From the NCBI GenBank assembly GCA_037953625.1, contig CM075652.1, forward strand, positions 77,281,501-77,345,500: 64,000 bases of DNA, written 5' to 3'. The notes under the pieces are model-generated. The model saw nothing but the letters and a program-made list of their open reading frames with translations. It did not search any database and was not told the DNA's origin. Below, in pieces: positions 47,358 through 58,856 of this stretch; positions within the stretch are counted from its first letter, which is position 1, and every line of letters begins with the position of its first letter. The stretch is from Crotalaria pallida. Its lineage: Eukaryota > Streptophyta > Magnoliopsida > Fabales > Fabaceae. The position numbers were made by a program, and so were the translations under genes.

Positions 47358-48895
47358 TGTTAGGAAATAGGATGCGACAAACGCAGCGAAAAAAAAAATA
47401 AATCCTATTTCCATCCAGGATCCATGTGAAAGCATGATTTGAGATAGGGAATAAAATTACCTTTTGCAGGGAAGAGAAGACCAACGAATCTTATCACGAA
47501 CGCTTCGTCAATCACGAGCACATCAATGTGTTGTGCCTCTATTGGTATCCATACGAACAAATTCCCAATTGGAGTCATGTCTCTCTTCTCAATGCTAGTA
47601 GAGAAGAGAGAGTCTGTGTATCACTGACTCTCTGATATGACGGCTAGGGTTGCCGTTCTGTGTCTCACACACCTTCTAACCCTAAAGCTAATAATATTAT
47701 ATTTATAATATTATCAGACCAACTGGTTGGGCTTTTTAGAAGATAAATTCGAATTCTATCTTATATGTAGAAGATAAAATCAAATTTATATCTTATACAT
47801 AAAGATAAAACGAATCATATCTTAATCATATCAGAAAGATTTAATTTTATAAAAATACAACTATTGTATTTTTATCAAATGTAATATCTCCAATTTTATC
47901 TGCTCTTAGTGTATGACCCTATAGGTTCCTGTAACGTTGGCAGTAATGTTAAAATCACGTTTTAACTTTACAAGCAATGAGCGGTATCTAGCAACACATC
48001 ATTGCTACCCAAGTGACAGGAATGTATGTGATTTGACTAAACCTTTTACTGTGACCAATGAACATGTGTAAGTTTAATCCCTTTGTCCAAATATCATAGT
48101 TACACTCATGGCATGGAACGTGTCACCCATGAATAGTGTAACCTATGGTTTCTTGATCCCTGAGTAGACGCGTCTAAACAAGTCTCGTCAATATCTCATA
48201 TTGACTGTCTTGAGTATGGCCATACATTTCAACGTCTCACTCAATCAAGGGGCTCAGAGATATAATTCCTATTAATAAGGAAGGACAAATCCCATCTACG
48301 TCACTCACATCCCTCTACATGATTTGTCATATACCCGACTACAACCGTTATGATAACCTGGTTAAAGATGACGTTCGATTGCGTGAAAGCATATAATTCC
48401 TCATGTTGGGAACTGTAGCGACTTCAGGTCGAAGGACCATGTACACCATTGTCACTATGAGAATCGCTTATGACACTCACTTAATAACCTATGTAGCATT
48501 CTCATGGCGGGTCAATCCAGTACACAATTGTCCCAATGTGTACTTACGTGAAGACTTGATATCCCATATCCATGACCGGTGAGATACAGTCATCAGTCTG
48601 CCACATACTAGTCTCGATGTATTATAGTTGTCCTTATTAACTATAATACTCGACTAGGGAATCTTTAAGGATAATTATCAATCAATAAGATCTCACTATC
48701 AAGTCATGTACTTGATATTCTTATGACATTGAACTTATAATCCTAAGGACTTTATTACATCTATTTTAATTAAACAATTAAAGCATAAATATAATAAATG
48801 AAATGCCTCATTATTATTAATAGTAATAATCCATAAACATGAAATAAGTACAAGTAAAAGAGAAATTACGATTGCCACTAGGGCACTCTCCAACA
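47358..48895 (-). repeat. Copia E 3' LTR (left)
   Basis: On the minus strand it starts TGTTGGAGAGTGCCC and ends TTTCCTAACA. It is preceded by the purine tract AAGTGGGAGATTG (about 48896-48908). Confidence 0.93.
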
Positions 48896-48909
48896 ATCTC
48901 CCACTTGCA

Positions 48910-49905
48910 CTAGAGCCAATCGTTCATGTATCTAATACCATAAGCCCTAACATGTCCCTCATGCTTTTTTATGGCAAGAGGTTTAGTCAGTGGATCAGCA
49001 ATATTATCATCTGTTGAAACTCTACATATCTTCACATCTCCTCTATCAATTATCTCTCGAATGATGTGAAAACGCCGAAGTATATGTTTGGATTTCTGGT
49101 GAGATCTCAGTTCCTTAGCTTGCGCAATGGCTCCATTGTTGTCACAATAGAGGTCCACTGGAAACTCAATACTAGGAACAACATCAAGTTCAGTTATGAA
49201 CTTCTTAATCCAAACCGCTTCTTTTGCTGCTTCTGATGCAGCTATATACTCAGCTTCTGTTGTAGAATCAGCTACAGTCTCTTGCTTTGAACTCTTCCAG
49301 CATATAGCCCCACCATTCAAACAAAATACAAATCCAGATTGTGATCTGAAATTGTCCTTATCAGTCTGGAAGCTAGCGTCGGTGTAACCCTTTACAACCA
49401 GCTCATCTTCACCTCCATATACCAAGAAAGCATCCTTAGTTCTTCTTAAGTATTTTAGGATATTCTTGACTGTTGTCCAGTGACCTTCACCTGGATCTGA
49501 CTGGTATCTGCTCGTCATGCTCAAAGCATACGAAACATCAAGTCGAGTACATATCATGGCATACATGATAGATCCAATTGCAGATGCATATGGAATTCTA
49601 TCCATGCGTTCCCTTTCTTCCTTAGTGGAAGGACACTGTTCCTTTGACAAGGTTATACCATGTGACATTGGCAAAGATCCCCTTTTGGAATCCTGCATGT
49701 TGAACCGTTTCAACACTTTGTCTATGTACGAACTTTGACTTAGGCCAAGCAATCTCCTTGATCTATCTCTATAAATCTTGATGCCTAATATATAGGTTGC
49801 TTCACCCAAATCCTTCATAGAAAAGCAATTCCCTAACCAAGTCTTGACAGACTGTAAGGTAGGAATGTCATTCCCGATGAGTAGTATGTCATCCACATAC
49901 AACAC
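48910..49905 (-). pseudogene. Copia E RT C-terminus and RNase H
   Basis: The frame is open for 331 codons from within RT. YVDDILLIGND (catalytic YVDD) is at its start, then KDLGEATYILGIKIYRD and PYASAIGSIMYAM. RNase H follows with GYTDASFQTD, STTEAEYIAASEA, LYCDNNGA and HILRRFHIIRE. It is intact to the stop at 48910. Everything upstream in RT has been deleted, and the junction with integrase (near 49905-49930) is out of frame. Confidence 0.88.
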
Positions 49906-50459
49906 AAGAAAGACAATTGCGCTCCCACTATACCATACTCTTTTAGATAGTCATCGAACTCTTGGCTAAGGTATTCACCACCTCGATCAGATCGAAGGGC
50001 TTTAATACTTTTGCCAAGTTGATTTTGTACTTCATTCTTGAATTCCTTGAACTTTTCAAAGGTTTCATGTTTGTATTTCATCATATATACATACCCATAT
50101 CTACTAAAATCATCAGTAAATGTGACGAAGTACGGGTAACCTCCTCTAGCATTTGAACTCATAGGCCCACATACATCTGTATGTATGAGTCCCAAAAGTT
50201 CATTAGCCCATTCACTACTGCCAGTAAATGGGCCCTTTGTCATCTTGCCCAACAAACAAGACTCACATGTCTCATAAGATTCAAAATCAAATGAGTTTAA
50301 GAATCCATCTTTATGAAGCTTAGAAATGCGTTTCTCATTTATATGGCCCAAACGACAATGCCAAAGAAAAGTTTGGTTTGTATCATTTGATTTAAACCTT
50401 TTAGCATTAATGTTATAGACTGGATGATCAAGATCTAACAAATAAAGACCATTTATTAA
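49906..50459 (-). pseudogene. Copia E integrase, N-terminal half
   Basis: The HHCC zinc region (FLWHCRLGHINEKRISKLH ... CESCLLGK) is followed by HTDVCGPM (first catalytic Asp) and LRSDRGGEYLSQEF (second Asp). The catalytic Glu block is missing: the frame jumps from KEYGI to RT-derived sequence read in the wrong frame. Confidence 0.85.
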
Positions 50460-51131
50460 CTATGCACTGCCAAAAAACATCTCATTCAAATAAATGGAAC
50501 AACACTTGTTCCTTATTGAAAACGAAAAACCTACTTTGTCTAAACATGAAACTGAAATAATATTCCTACGAATAGCAGGTACACAATAAACATCCTCTAG
50601 TTCTAAAACTAATCCACTAGGTAAGGTTAAACTACAAGTTCCAACAGCAATGGCGGCAACTCTTGCTCCATTTCCAACTCGCAGTTCGACTTCACCTTTA
50701 GCTAATCTTCTACTCCTTTTTAGATCCTGCACATTAACACAAATGTGAGATCCACGTCTAGTATCTAATACCCATGATGTTGAAGCAGAAAAATTAACTT
50801 CTATAACAAAAATACCTGAAGAAGAGTCTCCACTTTTCTTCATTTCAATCTCTTTAAGGTACTGTGGGCAATTCCTCTTCCAATGTCCCTTCTTTTTGCA
50901 ATGGAAGCACTCTCCCTCTTTAGACACCCCACCCTTAGGCTTAAGAGCCTTAGCTACATTAGCTTTGCCCTTACCCTTAGGTTTTTTGGCTTTCCCTTTG
51001 GCCTTACCTTTGCCCTTCTCATCTTGAACCAACAAGACAGTTTTTCCCTTGTTGATATCATGCTCAGCAGTTTTCAACTTCCCTAACAATTCAGTTAGAG
51101 TGCTGTCAATGTTGTTCATGTTGTAATTCAT
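50460..51131 (-). pseudogene. Copia E gag C-terminus and protease
   Basis: A Lys/Gly-rich linker (KGKGKAKGKAKKPKGKGKAN) leads to the zinc knuckle CFHCKKKGHWKRNC. The protease start reads WVLDTRRGSHIC, so the catalytic Asp-Thr-Gly has become Asp-Thr-Arg. The frame ends at TAG 50460-50462, where the same frame resumes into integrase. A frameshift separates it from the gag N-terminus. Confidence 0.87.
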
Positions 51132-51193
51132 GACAAACTGACTAAAGCTCTGTGGTAAGGAATGCAGAACTAAGTCAACGGCAAACTCTTGAC

Positions 51194-51655
51194 CTAGTGG
51201 AAAACCAACCTCTCAATATTCTCAATATAACCAATCATTTTGATAACATGATGGCTGACTGGGCTTCCCTCTGTCATCTTACAAGTGAAAAGGGACTTTG
51301 TGGCCTCAAAACGCTCATGCCTTGCTTGCTCTTGATAGAGCTCCTTCAGGTGTACGATCATATCGTACGCACTCATGTTCTCATGAACTTTCTGAAGCTC
51401 AGAGGTCATGGTGACAAGCATGAGAGTTCCAACCTCCAATGCATCATCTTGATGCCTTCGGAAAGCATTTCGCTCAGCAGCCGGTGCATTAGCAGGGGGT
51501 GCTTCAGGGAGCGGTTGCTCTAGCACATACAGCTTTTTCTCATTCCTAAGGACAATCCTTAGGTTTCGATACCAGTCCAGGAAATTAATTCCCGTCAGTT
51601 TGTCCTTCTCAAGGACCGATCGCAGTGATAAGTTATTTGAATTGTTTGAAGCCAT
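51194..51655 (-). pseudogene. Copia E gag N-terminus
   Basis: From ATG 51655: MASNNSNNLSLRSVLEKDKL, GINFLDWYRNLRIVLRNEKK, and KVHENMSAYDMIVHLKELYQ, typical of the copia gag polypeptide. It runs into a frameshift near 51200 before the zinc-knuckle part. Confidence 0.87.
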
Positions 51656-51661
51656 GGTGAT

Positions 51662-53126
51662 CTAACAACAAAATAAAAGCATAATTAAAATCATGTTTAT
51701 TAAATATTTAATAAGGACTCTCATTAAATATTACTCCCACTATTTTCCTCAAATCAATAACCCTCAATATCGACTCGGAAAATCTCAGCGCAAGATTTTC
51801 TAGTGGGACCAAGATCCATATTTCATCTTATCATGAGTCAACTTTATCTGATCACCCACAATTAGATTATTTAGGTAAGGAACCATTTCCCAATCACATC
51901 TCATGTGACTCTTGGATCAATTGGGTGAATAACATTTATTCAAAATTAACTTATTAATTTATACCCAATTCTTTTGCCTATAGATCTTCAATCTTATTGA
52001 ACCATCCATTTAAGTTAGACCCAATGGTTGACATAACGAATATTACATTTATTCCTTCGTGTCTGACCAATGTAGATAAACGTACTCTACTTTAGCAGAC
52101 CCACATTCAAAACAACATCAATCAAGACGAGTGTCAAGCATTGGAAGGCATATAACTTAATATTTCAGTTTGAGGGGTTTTATATTTAAGTGATCTCCCC
52201 TATTTTATCTTACATTAACATATACATTATAACGATAACATGCATCACATACATACTATAATTATAAACTACGTGATATGGTCATGGCCTAGAAAAACTA
52301 ATTCACCCAAGCCAATGAGTGAATTAATTCAAAGATCCTAAACGCATAGATTCTTCTCCAAGAGCATTCCTTGAATGTATGCACTGGTCCTTCTCCAAGA
52401 ACCTTCCTTAAATCTCCTTTCTTTTCATCTTCAAGTCTTTCGCAATTTTTAATAAAATATTACAAATAGAAACCTCGTTCATGAGCGGATTTAGATGAGA
52501 AAAGAAATACATATTGAATATAGAGAGAGGCACGACACGCAAGCCGTATTTAAAAATAAACCAAAAAAAAATAAAACATATACAAGGCGCGAAACGATCT
52601 AAGAGGACATGACCATTCACCATACAACAAACAACATATTAAATAAAATAAATTATTATTTTATATGCGGTGTATCAACTATTGTTGATACCAATTCCAA
52701 TTTATATCATGAACAACCATTCTAAATCACTGCACAAATCAAACATCTTGCGCCATGTTGATTCACGTGACAAACTAATATTAATTTTATACTCATGCGG
52801 CCATGAGATTCATGCGGCACAATTTGTTCACGTGACAAACTAATCAAATTGCATGCTTTTGATGATTCACCACACGGCCAAGTTCATGCTTTTGATGATT
52901 CACCGCACGGCCAAGTTCATGCTTTTGATGATTCACCACACGGCCAAATTGATACTCATCAAGTTCATGCGGCGCAAACATGGATCATACCAAATTGGGT
53001 GAATTCATGAATTCATGCGCCGCAAACACATCAACATGTGTTTTTTTTTTTTTTTTTTTAAACTCAACACATCATAATCATATTAAAACATGTTTAATCA
53101 AAATAATCAAATCATGGTTTCGCAAG
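51662..53126 (-). other. Copia E leader between PBS and gag
   Basis: This 1.46-kb AT-rich untranslated leader has no convincing protein. It contains a threefold 33-bp repeat (52852-52950) and a T-run of about 20 bases near 53041-53060. Confidence 0.7.
52852..52950. repeat. Three tandem 33-bp repeats in the copia E leader
   Basis: The unit starts CATGCTTTTGATGATTCACC and ends ACGGCCAAGTT; starts are at 52852, 52885 and 52918. The copies differ by only a few bases. Confidence 0.9.
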
Positions 53127-53140
53127 TGGCTCTGATACCA
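53127..53140 (-). other. Copia E primer-binding site (initiator tRNA-Met)
   Basis: The minus strand reads TGGTATCAGAGCCA, one base from the LTR. Confidence 0.9.
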
Positions 53141-53141
53141 C

Positions 53142-54676
53142 TGTTAGGAAATAGGATGCGACAAACGCAGCGGAAAAAAAAAATTCTATTTCCATCCAGG
53201 ATCCATGTGAAAGCATGATTTGAGATAGGGAATAAAATTACCTTTTGCAGGGAAGAGGAGACCAACGAATCTTATCACGAACGCTTCGTCAATCACGAGC
53301 ACATCAATGTGTTGTGCCTCTATTGGTATCCACACGAACAAATTCCCAATTGGAGTCACGTCTCTCTTCTCAATGCTAGTAGAGAAGAGAGAGTCTGTGT
53401 ATCACTCACTCTCTCATATGACGGTTAAGGTTGTCGTTCTGTGTCTCACACACCTTCTACCCCTAAAGCTAATAATATTATATTTATAATATTATCAGAC
53501 CAACTAGTTAGTCTTTTTAGAAGATAAATTCGAATTCTATCTTATATGTAGAAGATAAAATCAAATTTATATCTTATACATAAAGATAAAACGAATCATA
53601 TCTTAATCATATCAGAAAGATTTAATTTTATAAAAATACAACTATTGTATTTTTATCAAATGTAATATCTCCAATTTTATCTGCTCTTAGTGTGTGACCC
53701 TATAGGTTCATGTAACGTTGGCAGTAATGTTAAAATCACATTTTAACTTTACAAGCAATGAGCGGTATCTAGTAACACATCATTGCTACCCAAGTGACAG
53801 GAATGTCTGTGATTTGACTAAACCTTTTACTGTGACCAATGAACATGTGTAAGTTTAATCCCTTTATCCAAATATCATAGTTACACTCATGGCATGGAAC
53901 GTGTCACCCATGAATAGTGTAACCTATGGTTTCTTGATCCCTGAGTAGACGCGTCTAAACAAGTCTCGTCAATATCTCATATTGACTGTCTTGAGTATGG
54001 CCATACATTTCAACGTCTCACTCAATCAAGGGGCCCAGACATATAATTCCTATTAATAAGGAAGGACAAATCTCATCTACGTCACTCACATCCCTCTACA
54101 TGATTTGTCATATACCCGACTACAACCGTTATGATAACCTGGTTAAAGATGACGTTCGATTGCGTGAAAGCATATAATTCCTCATGTTGGGAACTGTAGC
54201 GACTTCAGGTCGAAGGACCATGTACACCATTGTCACTATGAGAATCACTTATGACACTCACTTAATAACCCATGTAGCATTCTCATGGCGGGTCAATCCA
54301 GTACACAATTGTCCCAATGTGTACTTACGTGAAGACTTGATATCCCATATCCATGACCGGTGAGATACAGTCATCAGTCTGCCACATACTAGTCTCGATG
54401 TATTATAGTTGTCCTTATTAACTATAATACTCGACTAGGGAATCTTTAAGGATAATTATCAATCAATAAGATCTCACTATCAAGTCATGTACTTGATATT
54501 CTTATGACATTGAACTTATAATCCTAAGGACTTTATTACATCTATTTTAATTAAACAATTAAAGCATAAATATAATAAATGAAATGCCTCATTATTATTA
54601 ATAGTAATAATCCATAAACATGAAATAAGTACAAGTAAAAGATAAATTACGATTGCCACTAGGGCACTCTCCAACA
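53142..54676 (-). repeat. Copia E 5' LTR (right)
   Basis: It is the second copy of the 47358-48895 repeat, with the same TGTTGGAGAGTGCCC start on the minus strand. It directly abuts NLR coding sequence through the cccat duplication. Confidence 0.93.
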
Positions 54677-55521
54677 CCCATTCCTACCACAACAATGACA
54701 GTGCGTTGAGCGCTCTGCTCGTCCCTCCTTCAACCAACCCATCAATTCATTTATAGGATCTTCAATGCCCACAACTTCATCTTCCTTAATGTAACGAACA
54801 ACATCTCGAAAATCATGACGACGTGTGCTGCTATTGCCTGCATCTCCTTCATTTGTAGAAGCAGAACTACTGCATGCAACAGCTCCTTCGCTTTTTCCAT
54901 TAACAACAATGACAGTGCGTTGAGCGCTCTGCTCGTCCCTCCTTCAACCAACCCATCAATTCATTTATAGGATCTTCAATGCCCACAACTTCATCTTCCT
55001 TAATGTAACGAACAACATCTCGAAAATCATGACGACGTGTGCTGCTACTGCCTGCATCTCCTTCATTTGTAGAAGCAGAACTACTGCATGCAACAGCTCC
55101 TTCGTTTTTTCCATTGATTTGATCAACAGTTTTTGTAATGCCTTGAATGTCGTATGCTATTCGAAGGCGAATCATCATAGGCCTGATAGTAAGCTGCTAC
55201 GTAACAGAATAAAACAGCAGCACATCCAGGATCAACAGGCTGCTGCAGTTCCTCAGAAGTCATGTTATATTCTTCAACCACATCTTCTCTACGGAAAGCT
55301 ACTTCTCTCGGCTGCTTCACATTTGCTTTGATTCCTTCACATGTGACATTGTCTTGTTCATCCTTGGCCATTCGATCTGCAACGTTGATGTCCACTTGAA
55401 TTTGTTCAAGCTCTTGTTTGATTTCTTCTACTTTTTTGGGGACTCCCCTAAGCGTGCAATGTAGTTCAATTAATAAAGGAAGTAATTTGTCTCGAGCAAA
55501 GGACAATAGTGTTGCTTCCAT
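54677..55521 (-). pseudogene. NLR gene fragment: start codon, coiled-coil domain, approach to P-loop
   Basis: ATG at 55519-55521 begins MEATLLSFARDKLLPLLIEL, followed by GVPKKVEEIKQELEQIQVDI, an Rx-N/RPM1-type coiled-coil N-terminus. The frame shifts near 55170 and continues as RIAYDIQGITKTVDQINGKN. A linker follows and then the block before the P-loop, EDEVVGIEDPINELMGWLKE. That last part is present twice because of a 214-bp tandem duplication, which shifts the frame. The fragment ends with VIVVVGMG at the copia E insertion point. Confidence 0.88.
54691..55118. repeat. 214-bp tandem duplication in the NLR gene
   Basis: 54691-54904 and 54905-55118 are almost identical (two or three differences, such as CTATTG/CTACTG). 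The length is not a multiple of three, so the duplication alters the frame. Confidence 0.92.
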
Positions 55522-55548
55522 TTTAGTACTAATATAGAAATCACTATC

Positions 55549-58500
55549 TGTAACATCCCTAATTTTAATCCCTAGTCTAATTATAAGTTTTATCGAATTA
55601 AATAATTATTTCTTGAAATTAATCATTTAGCTGCTATGTATTTTATAAAAATACATTATGTTAATTACGAAAGTACCTTTAATTATATTTAAAGTGAATT
55701 CTTTTAAAAGAGAAATTATCATATTGATATAATGCTAAACATTTTGAGATACTTTACTTAAATCTTATATATTAAGTAATGAATTATGTTAGTGTTTTTT
55801 TTATATAATCAACTCTAGAACATTTTTTTTAAAAAAAATATATTTGCTTATTTGATTAGATAACTAAGTTCTATTTTTGGATGCTCATATAAATAATATT
55901 GATTTTTATTTACTATAAATAATAAATAAATAAATAAAGGTAAAGGTAAAGCAAATAAATATAAAAAAAATAAAAAATAAAAAAAAAAAGAAAAGGAGAA
56001 TTGGTCGTGTGGTGTGTGCTGTGCAAGGGTGAAAACCTATCTTCTTCTTTATGCTAGTCCAGCCACCACCCTCCTCCCCATAGGCTTCTTCTTCCTTTCA
56101 TTCTACCCGCCGGCCCTAACCCTTCCCATGGCAATCTTTACAAATTTTTCCCTCTCCTTCAAAACACCATGGATTCTCTCTTCCTAGGATGTTCCTCTTC
56201 CAAACCCGTCTCCCCTCCCTAGTTCCTTTTCCCTCTCGCGTGCTCTCTCTCTCTCACGCATGTCTTTCTCTCTCCGTCGGACTCTCTCTCTCCGCCACCA
56301 CGAACCAGTGCCGCCGCTGTCGTGTTTCCCCCTTCCCCAGTCGCGATCGCGACTCGCTGTTCTTGGAGGTCACGCCGCCGCCGTGGAGCACCGCCGCCAT
56401 TCTTTTCCTCCTTTCAGTTCGTGACGTAGGGCCACGGATCTATCACCGTCACAGCCAGGGGGTGCGGTGATGAGGGTGTTGCTGCTGCTGTGTTTGCTAA
56501 GAACCGAGGTCGCCACCGACGCCGGTATCGCCGTTACCGTCACCGTTATCGTGACCGTGCTTCGAACCAGATTGGAGTGGAGCAAGGGAACCGAGCTAAT
56601 CCCCTCTGCTGCTTCAAAAGTTGATTTGTGGGTATATCCCTAATACCTTTTTAATTGCTCTATGTTGTGTTTTAATTTTAATACTAATACTAATACTAAT
56701 TTTGATGTTTTAAATTGATCTGTAAATTAAACTTGTAATATAGTTCATATTGATTTTACTTATGCTGATATTGGTGGTGATTTTAATTATTTTTGATAAA
56801 CATGTAGTTTTGATAGTTAAAGTGTTTTCAATAAAGAATTGTCATTGTCAATTAATACTAGCATTTACTTTCATGAGTTGAAGTTAAAAATACTTGACCC
56901 TAACATATTTTAATAATGATTATATTAGTTTGAAAGTTAATCTCTTTTCAATAAAAAACCATACTACTCTATGAAGACATTGGCTCTTATTTTAATCTTG
57001 GTTAACCATGGTTTACGAACTATAATTGAGTGTTTTTGACGCCGGTATTAGTTATTAATTTATTCCTAAAACTTGTTTTTAGTTAACACCGAAAGATCCC
57101 TATTTTAATACTTCGCGAGCTTATTGCGTATAACGGAAAATTATTTTTTATAACGTTTTCAATCCAGGTTTAGGTGATTGTCTTGACTGGTCCTTAGTGC
57201 TTTATTTTGACTGTTCTTTATTTTAAATAATATGATTAGACAATGAAGGAACTTTAGAACTTGTTGTCGCGCGTAAGGAATGGACTTTGAGATGTTTGGG
57301 CATTATCGCACGAAAAGATTCATGTCTAAGGAAACGCCAGGTAAGGAGTGAGTATTATCTTGATTGTAGGAAATAGTTTCTAGTTAGTATATAGTGATTG
57401 CTAAGAATATGTGTTAGTGTGTGATTTGTTATTAGATGGAAATTAGTAAGTAAATGTTGAATGTGTAAATGATTGTGTGGAAATCATGCTAATAATTAAG
57501 ATTAGATGTTGTTGTGTAATTTTATTATGAATGTCTATATGAGAAAGTGAAATATATGCATATTTGTGGCTACGTGAGTATCTGAGTTATTGTGATGATT
57601 TGAAAATGTATGCTTTTATTTATTAAATGTTAGCTTGATGGTGAAATCAGAGAAATATTATAAGGTTAAAAGAAAATAATGGTTTAATTAAAGTGATGCA
57701 AAAATGAGAATAAATCATTGAAGATGTAAAAGATTAAAGGCAAAGAGTGTGTGATCCAGATCTTGTAAGACGTTGTCCTTAGGAGACTGTACGCATAGAT
57801 CGCGTAAGACGCACACGATGCGCAGCTGTAAGACGTTGTCCTTAGGAGACTGTACGTAGTTATGGACACACACACCATATATTAATAACGGTATAATTGG
57901 ATTGTGCGATTCCAGATCTTGTAAGACGTTGTCCTTAGGAGACTGTACGCATAGATCGCGTAAGACGCACATTGTGTGCAGCTGTAAGACGTTGTCCTTA
58001 GGAGACTGTGCGCAATGATGGACGCACCTTTTGATTTTGGGAAACCAGGTCTTGTAAGACGTTGTCCTTAGGAGACTGTACGCATAGACCGCGTAAGACA
58101 CACATTGTGTGCAGCTGTAAGACGTTGTCCTTAGGAGACTGTACGCAATGATGGATCCCCGTGATAAATTCTAAAAAGCTATGTAAAACTCCAAAGAGTA
58201 TGAGAAAAGAAAATGTGAAATTAAGTAAAGAGTTGAGAAAGATATCAGGTTGTATAAGTTGTAAATGTATGAAATAAAAGAGTTTAAAGAATTATAAAAG
58301 AACTGTTTGTGATTGGTATAAATGTGTGTGACTTGGCTGGGTGTGATTTGTTGATATTATGTGAATTATATGACTAAGTGTGTTTGACTTAGTTGATTAT
58401 TATGTCTAGTTAGAGACTACTTTTCTACTTCTTGTGTAGTGCTCATCTCATTGACATTTTTCCAGGTTCAGAGTTTGAGCTGCATTATATTTGGCCGAGC

Positions 58501-58851
58501 AGGAGTACACTCCATCCAGTGGAGTGTAAACTAGCTTAGAAGAGAGAGTTATTTTACTTTGTTATATTCTTTTTATTATAATTAATTTAATTTGGTGTTG
58601 AAACAATTCGTTGTAGGACCTGAGTTTTGTTTTATTTTGTTAGCAGGGCATGAAAATCAAATTAGTATATTTATAAATATTTTCTGAACTGTATTGGTTT
58701 GATAGGTGTATAAAATGTAATTTTTGGAAAATCCGAAAAACAGAGGAAACTCTGCCTGATTTTCATTAAGATTTTATTAAAATTTTCAAGTCCAAATTAA
58801 AAATCAACTTAATTAATTGTAATTAAGCTATATAATTGTGAGGATGTTACA
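55549..58851 (+). mobile_element. Solo LTR F (3.3 kb) just upstream of the NLR start codon
   Basis: It starts TGTAACATCCCTAATTTTAAT and ends GGATGTTACA, with TSD ctatc (55544-55548 and 58852-58856). No PBS, gag or pol is seen inside and the ends occur once, so it is read as a solo LTR. The start resembles that of element A read in its own orientation, which suggests plus orientation and a related gypsy family. It holds a GC-richer, leader-like segment (about 56040-56640) and a tandem repeat block (57755-58155). Confidence 0.8.
57755..58155. repeat. Tandem repeat block in solo LTR F, six copies of a 27-bp core
   Basis: Three larger units start at about 57755, 57912 and 58045 (spacing 157 and 133 bp). 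Each contains two copies of a core starting TGTAAGACGTTGTCCTTAGG and ending AGACTGT. The minus strand is open through the block and would encode a repeated SPKDNVLQ peptide, which I take as a by-product of the repeat. Confidence 0.9.
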
Positions 58852-58856
58852 CTATC

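Larger units (their letters stand above)
47358..54676 (-). mobile_element. Ty1/copia retrotransposon E, internally deleted, in the NLR P-loop
   Basis: It has LTRs 47358-48895 and 53142-54676 (about 1.54 kb), TSD cccat (47353-47357 and 54677-54681), a Met PBS and a PPT. It lies on the minus strand. Gag, protease, integrase start and RT end/RNase H are recognisable. The second half of integrase and most of RT are deleted. By eye the LTRs differ at roughly 28 positions (about 1.8%). Confidence 0.93.

Noticed and set aside
56189..56585. ORFs in the GC-richer part of solo LTR F
   Set aside because: Composition is CT/CG-rich, with Ser, Arg and Leu runs and no domain. This is typical of an LTR leader segment.
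57684..58101. Minus-strand ORFs with a repeated SPKDNVLQ peptide
   Set aside because: The repetition comes from the underlying DNA tandem repeat in solo LTR F. There is no start context or conserved domain.
57755..58155. CRISPR-like appearance of the six-copy core
   Set aside because: Spacers are not of uniform length and are themselves repeated; the host is a plant nuclear genome.
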